Below, piece after piece: positions 8,800 through 17,625 of a stretch of DNA of 64,000 bases (position 1 is the stretch's first letter; the number at the start of each line of letters is the position of its first letter). A program made the translations under genes and the position numbers. The notes beneath the pieces are model-generated. The model searched no databases and was not told the DNA's origin. It was given only the letters and a program-made list of their open reading frames with translations. The stretch comes from Myxococcales bacterium (GTDB taxonomy: Bacteria; Myxococcota_A; Polyangia; Polyangiales; Polyangiaceae): assembly GCA_025359105.1 (NCBI GenBank), contig JANYHK010000131.1:31196-95195 (forward strand). Direction: 5' to 3'.

Positions 8800-9969
8800 A
8801 TGCTCCTCTCGCCTCTCCGTCTCCGGTGCGGCTTGACGCTGCCGAATCGCTTCGTGAAGAGCGCGATCTCGGAGGGCCTCGCGACGGCGCACATGCTGCC
8901 CACCGATCGCCACGTTCGCCTGTACCGGCGCTGGGCGGCTGGCGGAGCCGGGCTCCTCGTGACCGGCAACGTGATGATCGATCGCGCGCACGCCGTCGCG
9001 CGCGGCGACGTGGCCATCGGCGACGCGAAGGAGGCCTTTCGGCGCTGGGCGGCGGCGTCCGCGCGCGAGGGGTTGCCGATGCTGCTGCAGCTGAGCCACC
9101 CGGGTCGGCAGACGCCGCGCGCGCTCACGGCGGCGCCGGTGGCCCCCTCCGCCGTGCTCCTCGAGCGCTCGCGTGCGCTGTTCGCGCCCCCGCGCGCCCT
9201 TTCGCCGCTGGAGATCGAGGGCCTCGTGCAGCGCTTCGCCGACGCCGCGCGCTTCGCCGAGGAGACCGGCTTCGCGGGCGTACAGCTCCACGCGGCGCAC
9301 GGCTACCTCGTCAGCCAGTTCCTCTCCCCGAAGACGAACTGCCGGCGCGACGAATGGGGCGGCACACCCGAGCGGCGATGCCGATTTCTTCTCGAGGTCG
9401 TGCGCGCGGTTCGGCGAAGGACGAGCCCTTCCTTCGCGGTGGCGGTCAAGCTGAACGCGTCGGACTTCCTGCGCGGCGGCCTCGAGCTGGACGAGTCCAT
9501 GGAGATCGCGCGACGGCTCGACGAGGAGGGCATCGATCTGCTCGAGGTGACCGGCGGGACGTACGAGTCGGAGGCGCTCCTGGCCCGGCGCTCCTCGGCG
9601 CGACCCGCGCGGGACGCCTACTTCCTCGACTACGTTCGGGCCGTTCGCCCGCGAACGAGCGTGCCGCTCCTCCTTACGGGAGGCCAGCGTCGGGCGAGCG
9701 CGATGGAGGCGGCGCTCCAGGAGGGGGCGCACGATCTCGTCGGGCTGGCGCGCCCCATGGTGCTGGTGCCGGACTTCCCACGGCGCGTCGCGCGCGGCGA
9801 GGCCCCGGTCGTCACCGGGCCGGCGCCGTTCGGGCTCCGGGCCACGGACTCGGCGATGGAGCTTGCATGGTACACGCGTCAGCTGCACCGGCTCGCCGAC
9901 GGGCTCGAGCCCCAGCCCGACCACAGCCGCGCGACCGCGCTGCTGCGAGCCCTCGCGGGCGTCCTCTGA
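8800..9969 (+). CDS. NADH:flavin oxidoreductase / Old Yellow Enzyme family
   Basis: The 389-residue protein is an FMN-dependent TIM-barrel enzyme of the Old Yellow Enzyme family: LPNRFVKSA at the N-terminus, LLQLSHPGRQ, the family signature HAAHGYLVSQFLSP with the His pair position, a WGGTPERR segment, and VGLARPMV near the end for phosphate binding. Such enzymes reduce the C=C bond of alpha,beta-unsaturated carbonyl compounds or oxidise amines. Its ATG directly follows the TAG of the GMC gene without a gap. A ketone made by the GMC oxidase would be a natural substrate type, for example a steroid enone; that is inference. No iron-sulphur extension is present, so it is the short form of the family. 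Confidence 0.88.
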   Translation: MLLSPLRLRCGLTLPNRFVKSAISEGLATAHMLPTDRHVRLYRRWAAGGAGLLVTGNVMIDRAHAVARGDVAIGDAKEAFRRWAAASAREGLPMLLQLSHPGRQTPRALTAAPVAPSAVLLERSRALFAPPRALSPLEIEGLVQRFADAARFAEETGFAGVQLHAAHGYLVSQFLSPKTNCRRDEWGGTPERRCRFLLEVVRAVRRRTSPSFAVAVKLNASDFLRGGLELDESMEIARRLDEEGIDLLEVTGGTYESEALLARRSSARPARDAYFLDYVRAVRPRTSVPLLLTGGQRRASAMEAALQEGAHDLVGLARPMVLVPDFPRRVARGEAPVVTGPAPFGLRATDSAMELAWYTRQLHRLADGLEPQPDHSRATALLRALAGVL

Positions 9970-9984
9970 GCGGACGCTTACCCC

Positions 9985-10641
9985 TCACCAACCGCGCGGC
10001 AGTCCTGGGCGGAAGCAGTGAAGCGTGCGCGGCGCCCGTGCAGTGGAGACGGCGGCGCCGAGCGGGGCTCCCCGCGCGTCACGCTCCACGCCTTCGAGCG
10101 CGTCCCAGTCGGCAGATGCGCCGGGCGCGACGGAATGAGTGCCGCTCTGCCAGATGCCGATGATGTAGGAGTGGCCGGCGACGCGCGCGCCGAGCGTGCT
10201 CGCGAGCTGGGCGGCGAAGTCCTGGCCGGCACGTGTGCCGAAGGCGCTGCAGCAGCGGAGCCAGACGAGGGCGCCGGGGGCGAGGGCCGCGGCGAACGCG
10301 TCCACCTCGGGGCCGAGGGTGCCGCGCGACGTCTCCGCGTCGAGGCGCCCGTCACCCATCGCCATGTAGCCCCACCCGCCGTGGCCCCAGAGTTGCAGCT
10401 CCACGATCGGCTCGCCGGCAGCGTCCGCGCGCGCGACCGCCCACCGCAGGGCTTCCTTCCACGTTCGCGCGCCAAGCGTGGCGCTCGCGCGGCCGACGCC
10501 GCGATGCAACCCTGCGCCGAGGCGCCAGAACCGCGTCAGGCCCCCCGTTCCTTCGGCGGAGCCGTCCGCGCCGCGCGTGATGCGCGGGATCGCCACGGGC
10601 GCGGTGTCGGTGGCGTCGTACACGACGAGGCGAAGCGGCAT
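9985..10641 (-). CDS. Small caspase-like (clan CD / DUF4347-like) protein
   Basis: The 218-residue protein has no signal peptide or membrane segment. Two motifs stand out: LQLWGHGGWGYM (a His-Gly after a hydrophobic strand) and, 40-odd residues later, LVWLRCCSAFGTRAGQDF followed by LASTLGARVAGHS. This order, strand-HG, strand-C-S-x3-G, then a helix and an alanine/glycine-rich strand, is that of clan CD cysteine peptidases and of the DUF4347 domain. It would therefore be a free-standing peptidase-like domain with His and Cys in place. No other domain is attached. It converges on the Old Yellow Enzyme gene. Activity and partner are not shown by sequence; the fold assignment is by motif only. 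Confidence 0.6.
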   Translation of the reverse strand: MPLRLVVYDATDTAPVAIPRITRGADGSAEGTGGLTRFWRLGAGLHRGVGRASATLGARTWKEALRWAVARADAAGEPIVELQLWGHGGWGYMAMGDGRLDAETSRGTLGPEVDAFAAALAPGALVWLRCCSAFGTRAGQDFAAQLASTLGARVAGHSYIIGIWQSGTHSVAPGASADWDALEGVERDARGAPLGAAVSTARAPRTLHCFRPGLPRGW

Positions 10642-10672
10642 GGGTCCTCTTCGAGCTACGCGGAGCGTTCTG

Positions 10673-12730
10673 CTACTCGACGGCGAACATCCGCACCGTG
10701 CGCGGCGGCACCTCGACGGTGAAGGATCCCGACGCCTTCGCGATGCGCGCGTCGGCGCGCAAGAGATCGACGAGCGCCGTCGCTCCGCCGAGCGCCACCC
10801 GTGCCGACACCTTGCCCGCCGTCGGGTTCAGGACGAACGCGACCTTGGGGGCGCCGGTGGCGTCCTCGTGGACCGAGAAGTGCGCGTCGGCGGGATCGAC
10901 CGGGTACGTCGGTAGCGCCAGCTCTTCGATGCGGCGGCCCACGAGTGCGTCGGCGCGCGCGACATCGTCGAGCGGCTCGACCTCGAGGCCGCGTACGTCG
11001 TGGGGGCTGCCGAGCAGGCGCATCGCGCCGTCGCGATCGGGGACGTGGGGACCTATCGTGACGCGCGCGCCCGCCTCGCGCGCGGCGCGAAGAAACGTGA
11101 AGAACTCCTCCTTGATGCCGCCCGCCGTGGCGCACACGATCCACTGCGCGCCGCGCGTGCTCACCTGCACACTGTCACCGCCCGCGTACGCGAAGGGAAC
11201 GCCCCGCGCGTTGAGCGCGCGCTCGAAGGCGCGCAGGTACGCCTCGCCGGCGATCGTCGCCACCTCGCCGAGGCCGAGCTCGTCCTCGAGGCAGCTCTCC
11301 TGGAAGCCGGACCCCATGATATTGAACGCGGCCGGCGAAACCGGCCCGAACGCGTGGGTCGCGCGCGCAAGGCGTCGCAAGGATCGCGGCACGACGAGGC
11401 GCACCGGCGCCCGGCGATGCAGCGCGTGGAAGCGCGTCCGCTCGAGCGCCTGGATGAGCGCGCGGTAGCGGTCCGCGAGCACGCGCGGGCGCCCGTGCCG
11501 GTCGATCGGCGCGCCGACCCAGCGATCGCGATCGACCGCCATGTACAGGTTGAACCCGCGGAGGCCGTACGCCATGGCGCACATCAGCGTGTACATGGAG
11601 TCGTCGTCGTCGAGCGGCGCGAAGAACGGCGGAAAGCCGGCGCCCACCTCGGCGCCGAACGGCGGCGCGGCGAGTCCCTCGCAGCGGCTCGCGAGCTCGG
11701 TCGTGCGTCGCATGTTGGTCGTGTGATGCAGCGGCGTCGCCGGGTGGTAGTAGTCGAGGCCGATCAGATCGATCACCTCGCCCATGCGGCCGGCGTTGAG
11801 CGGCGTCGCCGCCTCGCCGAGCGGGAAGTTGTGCATCGTCGGCAGCTCGGAGAGGCCTGCCTCCTCGAGCGACTTGGAGAAGCGCGCCATCGCGCTCGTC
11901 AGCAGGTGCTCGTGGAACTCCATCCAGTCCATGTGACGCGCCAGGTCCGTCGCCCGCTTCGCGTCGAAACGGTGCGGCGGCGAGAGCGTCTCGAAGCGCA
12001 CCTTCGGCTCGTCCCACGCCGCGCGAAGGGCCTTCACGTGCTTGTATTTTACACGCAAAAACGTGCGGAACATGCGCACGGCGTCGGGGTGGTAGTCCTG
12101 ATCGTACGCGCCGTCACGGAAGTAGAGGGCGCCCTCGTTGTCGATCTGGACCATCACGATCGGTCCCTCGGGGTGGCGCAGCATCGCCAGGGCCTCGCCC
12201 ACCGCGCGGAACCAGCGCGCCGTCTCTTCGTGGAAGGCGTCGCTCGCGTAGCTCGGCACCGGGAAGGCGATGGGGACCATCGGCAGCATCACCGGGTTGT
12301 CGCGCGGCGTGCGCGCCTGGCACTCGCGGTCCCAGGCGATGCGCTCGGGCAACCCGAAGTACGTGAGCTCCGCGTTGATATGGGGCCCGGGGCGGGCGAC
12401 GACTTTTAGACCGCGCTCGCCGCACATCCGCACGAAGCGCGCGACGTCGAGGCCGGCATCCTTCTCGCCGAAGTCGAATCGACCAGGCCCGAGCTCGTGC
12501 ACACCCCACGGCACGTACGTGTCGACGAAGCAGAGGCCCATCGCCTTCATCGCGTCGAGGCAAGGCCCCCACGCCTCGGGGGGGTGACGCCAGTAGTGCA
12601 TCGCGCCGCCGTAGAGCGGCAGCGCCTCGGCGACCCCCTCCAGCAGCAGCCCCTCGGGGTGCACGCGCGCGCGTCGTCGCGCGTGCTCGTGTGGCTCCGG
12701 GGGCGGGGTTTTCGACGCGTTCAGGTTCAC
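10673..12730 (-). CDS. Beta-galactosidase-like glycoside hydrolase (GH35/GH42 type)
   Basis: The 685-residue protein starts its TIM barrel with LPLYGGAMHYWRHPPEAW and DTYVPWGVHE, characteristic of GH35 beta-galactosidases. MVQIDNEGALYF supplies the general acid/base Glu (NEG), and FGAEVGAGFPPFF is a good place for the nucleophile Glu. The C-terminal 200 residues are an all-beta region. There is no signal peptide, so it should work on oligosaccharides in the cytoplasm. The start is GTG at 12730 without an obvious ribosome site. Just 15 bases separate it from the upstream AmgK-like kinase gene on the same strand, so the two may share a transcript and act in sugar or cell-wall salvage, although that link is inferred only from position. 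Confidence 0.82.
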   Translation of the reverse strand: MNLNASKTPPPEPHEHARRRARVHPEGLLLEGVAEALPLYGGAMHYWRHPPEAWGPCLDAMKAMGLCFVDTYVPWGVHELGPGRFDFGEKDAGLDVARFVRMCGERGLKVVARPGPHINAELTYFGLPERIAWDRECQARTPRDNPVMLPMVPIAFPVPSYASDAFHEETARWFRAVGEALAMLRHPEGPIVMVQIDNEGALYFRDGAYDQDYHPDAVRMFRTFLRVKYKHVKALRAAWDEPKVRFETLSPPHRFDAKRATDLARHMDWMEFHEHLLTSAMARFSKSLEEAGLSELPTMHNFPLGEAATPLNAGRMGEVIDLIGLDYYHPATPLHHTTNMRRTTELASRCEGLAAPPFGAEVGAGFPPFFAPLDDDDSMYTLMCAMAYGLRGFNLYMAVDRDRWVGAPIDRHGRPRVLADRYRALIQALERTRFHALHRRAPVRLVVPRSLRRLARATHAFGPVSPAAFNIMGSGFQESCLEDELGLGEVATIAGEAYLRAFERALNARGVPFAYAGGDSVQVSTRGAQWIVCATAGGIKEEFFTFLRAAREAGARVTIGPHVPDRDGAMRLLGSPHDVRGLEVEPLDDVARADALVGRRIEELALPTYPVDPADAHFSVHEDATGAPKVAFVLNPTAGKVSARVALGGATALVDLLRADARIAKASGSFTVEVPPRTVRMFAVE

Positions 12731-12745
12731 CAGGGGGATTCTAGC

Positions 12746-13780
12746 TCACACCTCGTCAGGTATCGCACGGTGCAGGATATCGCTCAGCTTTTCCATATCC
12801 GCGTCGCCCCTCAGATGCGCGAGCGCCTGCTTCACCTTCGCCACCGTCGGTGCGACGAACTTCAGGAACGAGCTGTTGTTCTTCACCCGATCGATGAACA
12901 CGAACCGCCCCGCGTCCTTGAGCTTCCGCTGCACCGTCACCCGGTCGAACTCGTGTCCCAGCGTCGCGCGATCTTCGGCGCTCAGGCCGGCGCGGGCGGC
13001 GTACTCGTCGAGCCGCGCCTCCACGAACGGCCGGTCGAACTCCTGGTAGCTGTCGTTGAGCAGCGCGACGAGATCGTAGACGCGCGGTCCGAGCAGCGCG
13101 TCCTGGAAATCGATCCACACGAGGCTCTTGCCGTCGCGGACCATGAGGTTGCGCGACTGGTAGTCGCGGTGCACGAAGCCACGCGTCCAGCCGGCGATCT
13201 GACGAGCCATGCGCGCGGCGATCGCGTCGAACTCGGCGCGATCCGCGGCGGGAAGCGTCTTTCCGCGCGCGTCGAGGCCCCACTCGCGGAAGTGATCGAT
13301 CTCCCAGCGGAGCAGGTCTTCGTCGAACGCGCGGCCCGCGACCACGGAGCCATCAGGCAGCGCCGCGAGCTTCTTCTGCGCGTCCGCGAGATCCTCGACC
13401 GCACGCGTGTAGAGTGCACGTTTGTCGCCAGGGGCGGCGAGGAGGTGGTTGGCCAGCGTCGCGTCGCCCAGGTCCTCGATGAGGAGCCAGCCCCGGTCGG
13501 TGTCCTCCCCGAAGACCCTGGGGACGTCGACGCCGCGGCTCGCGAGCAGCTCGCGCACCTCGAGGAAGGGCCAGCGGGCGCGGGTCGCCTCCTTCTGGAT
13601 CTCCTCGGGCTTGGCCCCTTCGGGGACGAACATGCCTACGGCGGTCGACCGATCGGGCAGTGAGACACGGTAGTATCGACGGGTCGACGCCCCCCCGGGC
13701 ATCGGCGCGACGTCGAGGCGGGCGGCCGGGTGCAGTCGCCGCACCAGGTCCTCGAGCGGGCGCAGATCGACGTCGGACAT
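12746..13780 (-). CDS. AmgK-like N-acetylhexosamine / aminoglycoside-type phosphotransferase
   Basis: The 344-residue protein belongs to the aminoglycoside phosphotransferase (APH) fold: GGASTRRYYRV for the nucleotide loop, FVHRDYQSRNLM as the catalytic loop, and VWIDFQDALLGPRVYDL as the metal-binding segment. The DFQDA...GP..YDL pattern is that of AmgK, which phosphorylates the anomeric position of N-acetylmuramate and N-acetylglucosamine in peptidoglycan recycling. No MurU-like nucleotidyltransferase neighbour, the usual partner, is present in the window, which lowers confidence in the exact substrate. It is divergent from rsmG with 53 bases between starts. Confidence 0.72.
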   Translation of the reverse strand: MSDVDLRPLEDLVRRLHPAARLDVAPMPGGASTRRYYRVSLPDRSTAVGMFVPEGAKPEEIQKEATRARWPFLEVRELLASRGVDVPRVFGEDTDRGWLLIEDLGDATLANHLLAAPGDKRALYTRAVEDLADAQKKLAALPDGSVVAGRAFDEDLLRWEIDHFREWGLDARGKTLPAADRAEFDAIAARMARQIAGWTRGFVHRDYQSRNLMVRDGKSLVWIDFQDALLGPRVYDLVALLNDSYQEFDRPFVEARLDEYAARAGLSAEDRATLGHEFDRVTVQRKLKDAGRFVFIDRVKNNSSFLKFVAPTVAKVKQALAHLRGDADMEKLSDILHRAIPDEV

Positions 13781-13833
13781 CGTCCCTTCTTAGCAAGCTC
13801 GCCGGCTGGGCTGCTACCTTCTTCGGTTCCACC

Positions 13834-14463
13834 ATGGCCTCCGACCTCGTGCCGCCCACCCCCGCGAAGATCGCCGAAATCGCGGCGAGCCTCGGGGCGA
13901 CGTTGCCGGAGGGGGCGACCGCCAAGCTCGCGACGTGGCTCGGCCAGATGGTCACCTGGAACAAGCAGGTCGATCTCACCGCCGCGCGCTCGAGCGACGA
14001 GCTCGCCGATCTCATGCTCGCGGACGGGCTCATGCTCGCGTCGCGCGTCGCGAAGGGCGTCACCGTCGTGGACATCGGCACCGGCGCGGGGGCGCCTGGC
14101 CTCGCGCTGGCGATCGCGCGCCCTGACCTCCGGGTCACGCTCGTCGAGCCGCTCGCCAAGCGGGTCGCGTTCCTGCGCACGGTGCTCGCCGCGGTGGGGC
14201 GCGAGGACGTCAACCTCCTGCGCATGAAGATCCACGAGCTGCGGACGCGCTTCGACGTGGCGCTCGCGCGCGCCACCTTCCCGCCGGCCGAGTGGCTCGT
14301 GCGGAGCGTCGACATCGTCAGCGTGCCGGACGGAAGCGCGTGGGTGCTCCTGGCGAAGGAGCCGCCGCCCGAGGATCCCGACCTGACCCTCGTCGAGGAC
14401 GTCGCCTACACGTGGCCAGCCACCGGCGTGTCGCGTCGCGCCGTTCGCTACGGGCGGGTGTGA
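13834..14463 (+). CDS. rsmG: 16S rRNA (guanine527-N7)-methyltransferase RsmG
   Basis: The 209-residue protein matches RsmG (GidB) in length and motifs: NKQVDLTAARSSDELADLM near residue 46, the SAM-binding loop VVDIGTGAGAPGLALAIARP, LVEPLAKRVAFLR, and VALARATFPPAEWL where family members have the R-A-x2-P motif. It methylates N7 of G527 in 16S rRNA in the 30S subunit. The ATG at 13834 fits the usual start about 60 residues before the SAM loop; the frame stays open further upstream, but that part is antisense to the AmgK-like gene. It is not next to parA/parB or mnmG here as it is in many bacteria. It converges on the RND gene with 3 bases between stops. Confidence 0.9.
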   Translation: MASDLVPPTPAKIAEIAASLGATLPEGATAKLATWLGQMVTWNKQVDLTAARSSDELADLMLADGLMLASRVAKGVTVVDIGTGAGAPGLALAIARPDLRVTLVEPLAKRVAFLRTVLAAVGREDVNLLRMKIHELRTRFDVALARATFPPAEWLVRSVDIVSVPDGSAWVLLAKEPPPEDPDLTLVEDVAYTWPATGVSRRAVRYGRV

Positions 14464-14466
14464 GCG

Positions 14467-17400
14467 CTACTCCGCAGGCGACGGCGCGCCGCTGCTCCGT
14501 CCACTCGTGCGTGCGCCGCGGCCGAACAAGCGAGCGAGGCGCGCCTTACCGCCCTCGATCGCCAGGTAGAACGCCGGCACGACCACGAGCGACAGGAGCG
14601 TCGAGCTGATCACGCCGCCGATGACCGCGATGGCCATCGGCGCGCGAAACTCGCTCCCCTCGCCGTTCGAGGTCGCGGTCGGGAGCATGCCGAGGATCAT
14701 CGCCGCGCTCGTCATCAAGATCGGGCGCAGGCGCTCCGGCCCCGCCTCGAGGATCGCCTGCATCGGCGTCTCCCCCATCTCGCGCACGCGCACGAGCGCG
14801 CGGTCGAGGAGCAGGATCGCGTTCTTCGTGACGAGGCCCATGAGCAGGATGATGCCGATGAGCGCGCCCATCGCGATCGTCGTGTTCGCGAGGAAGAGCC
14901 CTACGATGGCGCCGACGAGCGCGAGCGGCAACGTCAGCATGATCGTGAGCGGGTGGATGAAGCTCTCGAACTGCGACGCGAGCACGATGTAGATGAACGC
15001 GAGCGCGAGAAGGAATGCGATACCCATCGAGCCGTTGGTCTCGTTCATCTGCTTGATCTGCCCGTCCATGTGCCAGCTCGCGCCGGGGGGCAGCTTGATC
15101 TTGGCGAAGCTCGCGTCCATCTCCTTGGCGAGCTCACCGAGGGGGCGGCCGAGCGGCGCCGCCCACACGACGATCTGACGCTCGCGATCCTCGCGCTCGA
15201 TGACGACCGGGCCCTCGCCCCGCTCCACCTTCGCGAGATCGCCGAGGGCGACGGAGCCCTTGGGTGACCAGATGGTCATTCTGAGCACGTCGTCGACGGT
15301 CGCGCGGTCGGCCTTACCGAGGCGCACGCGGATGGGAACCTCGTCGTCCCCCTGCCGAACCTTGCCGGCCTCGTCGCCCTCGATCATGGCGCGGATCGTC
15401 GTCGCCAGCTGGGCGACGGGTACGCCCGCGCGCGCCGCCTTCTCGCGATCCACCGTGACGCGCAGCTCCGGCATCCCGGGCGTGTACTTGACCTGGACGT
15501 CGGCCGTGCCGGGGATGGCCCGCAGCTCCTTGCCGAACTTCTCGGCGAGGGGCGCGAGCTCCGCGTAGCTCGCTGCGCGGACCTGCACCATGATCGGCGC
15601 CTCGGTCTGCACGCCCTCGACGAACGCCGGATCGTTGATGCTGACCTTGGCGCCCGGGATCTTTTGCGCCGCGGCGCGGGCGACCGCCTTGAGCTGCGTG
15701 AGCGACGCCGTGCGCTCGGATTTGGGCAACGTCACGATGCGCCACTTCACCTTGTTCGTCTGCCCGTCCGGTCCGAGCGTCGCCAGCACCGTCACGAAGC
15801 GCGCGTCGGCGAGGATCTCCTTCTCGGGGGCGAGCGAGAGGCGCGCCGTCTCTTCGAGGGAGGTGCCCGCGGGGAGCTCCACGTCGGCGACGAACTGCCC
15901 GCGGTCCTCCTGGTTCACGAACTCGTTGCCCATGAGCCCCGCCACCATCACCATGCCGACGAGCGACGCGATGGCGAGGCCGCCAACGGCGAGCTTGTGC
16001 GTGACGGCCCACCGCAGCACCGTCTTGTACGTCTCGTCGATCGCGTGAAAGGCCGCCAAAAATGGCCGCTTCACGGCGATCCACGGATCGGGCCCCGCCG
16101 TGTGCGGCTTCGAGAATCGGCTCGAGAGCATCGGGTCGAGCGTGAACGCGACGAAGAGGGACATGAGCACGGCCGACACGATCGTGAGGCCGAACTGCCG
16201 GAAGAACTGCCCGACCATTCCGTCCATGAAGGCGACCGGAATGAAGACGGCGACCACGGTGAGCGTCGTCGCGAGCACGCTCAGCGCGATCTCCTTGGTG
16301 CCGCGGAGCGCGGCCTCGCGCGGGGGGACGCCGCGCTCGAGGTGCTTGGAGATGTTCTCGCGGACGACGACGGCATCGTCGATGAGGAGCCCGATCGCGA
16401 GGCTCAGCCCGAGCAGCGTCATCATGTTGAGCGTGAAGCCGAGCACGTACATGACGAAGAACGTCGAGATGACGCTGGTGGGCAAGGCGACGGCGCTGAT
16501 GAGGGTCGACCGGATGTCGAGCATGAAGAGGAGGATGACGAGGATGGCCATCGCCCCGCCGAAGACGATGGCGACCTCGACCTCGTGCGTGTTCTCGCGG
16601 ATGAACTTGGATTGATCGATGATGAGCGCGCTCGTGACGCCCTTGGGGAACGTGGGCGCGATCTTGGCGAGCTTCAGCTTGGCGGCGTCGGCGACGGCGA
16701 TGGTGTTGGTGCCGGACTGCTTGACGATCTCGAACGACACCGACGGATCGCCGTTGGCGCGAATGCGCGTGCGCAGCTCCTCGTAGCCGTCCTGGATCTC
16801 GGCGACGTCGGAGAGCCGGACGGCCGAGCCGTCGGCGGTGATCGCGACGATGATGTTCCGGACGTCGTCCGCGGTCTTGAGCTCGCCGACGGTGCGGACG
16901 CTGATCTCGCGGGTCCCCTCGTCGTAGTGGCCGGCGGGGACGCTGAGGTTCTGCGTCCGGAGCTTGTCCATGACCGCCAGCGGCGAGAGCTTGAGGGCGT
17001 CGATGCGCGCGAGATCGAGCTCGACGTGGATCTCGCGATCGGCGCCGCCGAGGACATTGACCGCCGCGACACCTTCGACCTGCTCGAGCGCGGGCTTGAT
17101 GACGTCCTTGGCGAACTTCGCCGTCTCGCTGAGCGGGCGGCCGCCGCCCTGGAGCGTGTACGTGAGCACCGGCGTCGCGCCGACGTCGATGCGCGAGATC
17201 GCCGGCTCCTTGACCTCGGTGGGAAGCTTGGAGCGGGTCTGCGCGACGCGCTCGCGCACCTCGATCGCGGCTTGTTGCACGTCGACGCCGAGCTTGAAGA
17301 CGACGAGCGTCGTCGAGAGCCCTTCGCGCGAGAGCGTGCGGACGCGGTCGATGCCGTTGAGCGAGATGACCGCGTCCTCGATCGGCTTGCTGACGTTCTG

Positions 17401-17625
17401 CTCGACCTCTTCCGGCGACGCGCCGGGGTACGGGACGTTGACGGTGACGAGCGGGAACGCGACGTCGGGGAACAGATCGGTGCCGATGCGCGACAGCCCC
17501 ATGAAGCCGAGCACCATCAGCGCGGCGATCACCATCACCGCGAAAACGGGGCGCCGGATCGCGATGCCGGAGATGCCGCCGCCGGTCTCGACCTCGCTCG
17601 CCGCTGCGCGATGTTCTGCCCTCAC
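14467..17625 (-). CDS. RND efflux inner-membrane transporter (AcrB/MdtB type)
   Basis: The 1052-residue length and topology are those of an RND pump: a first transmembrane helix after IRRPVFAVMVIAAL, a large porter domain with GTDLFPDVAFPLVTV and PGASPEEVEQ, a block of helices including GLSLAIGLLIDDAVVV with the Asp-Asp pair of the proton relay, then the repeat of this plan in the second half. It would export toxic compounds from the inner membrane or periplasm with its fusion protein. The GTG start at 17625 overlaps the stop of the fusion-protein gene (GTGA), so the two are coupled. No TolC-type outer-membrane gene lies nearby. The call is secure; drug, metal or lipid specificity cannot be told. 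Confidence 0.93.
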   Translation of the reverse strand: MRAEHRAAASEVETGGGISGIAIRRPVFAVMVIAALMVLGFMGLSRIGTDLFPDVAFPLVTVNVPYPGASPEEVEQNVSKPIEDAVISLNGIDRVRTLSREGLSTTLVVFKLGVDVQQAAIEVRERVAQTRSKLPTEVKEPAISRIDVGATPVLTYTLQGGGRPLSETAKFAKDVIKPALEQVEGVAAVNVLGGADREIHVELDLARIDALKLSPLAVMDKLRTQNLSVPAGHYDEGTREISVRTVGELKTADDVRNIIVAITADGSAVRLSDVAEIQDGYEELRTRIRANGDPSVSFEIVKQSGTNTIAVADAAKLKLAKIAPTFPKGVTSALIIDQSKFIRENTHEVEVAIVFGGAMAILVILLFMLDIRSTLISAVALPTSVISTFFVMYVLGFTLNMMTLLGLSLAIGLLIDDAVVVRENISKHLERGVPPREAALRGTKEIALSVLATTLTVVAVFIPVAFMDGMVGQFFRQFGLTIVSAVLMSLFVAFTLDPMLSSRFSKPHTAGPDPWIAVKRPFLAAFHAIDETYKTVLRWAVTHKLAVGGLAIASLVGMVMVAGLMGNEFVNQEDRGQFVADVELPAGTSLEETARLSLAPEKEILADARFVTVLATLGPDGQTNKVKWRIVTLPKSERTASLTQLKAVARAAAQKIPGAKVSINDPAFVEGVQTEAPIMVQVRAASYAELAPLAEKFGKELRAIPGTADVQVKYTPGMPELRVTVDREKAARAGVPVAQLATTIRAMIEGDEAGKVRQGDDEVPIRVRLGKADRATVDDVLRMTIWSPKGSVALGDLAKVERGEGPVVIEREDRERQIVVWAAPLGRPLGELAKEMDASFAKIKLPPGASWHMDGQIKQMNETNGSMGIAFLLALAFIYIVLASQFESFIHPLTIMLTLPLALVGAIVGLFLANTTIAMGALIGIILLMGLVTKNAILLLDRALVRVREMGETPMQAILEAGPERLRPILMTSAAMILGMLPTATSNGEGSEFRAPMAIAVIGGVISSTLLSLVVVPAFYLAIEGGKARLARLFGRGARTSGRSSGAPSPAE

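Noticed and set aside
6564..10163. A 1199-codon frame across the GMC and Old Yellow Enzyme genes
   Set aside because: It is a shifted frame over two genes with strong motifs in the other frames; its product is low-complexity Arg/Ala/Gly.
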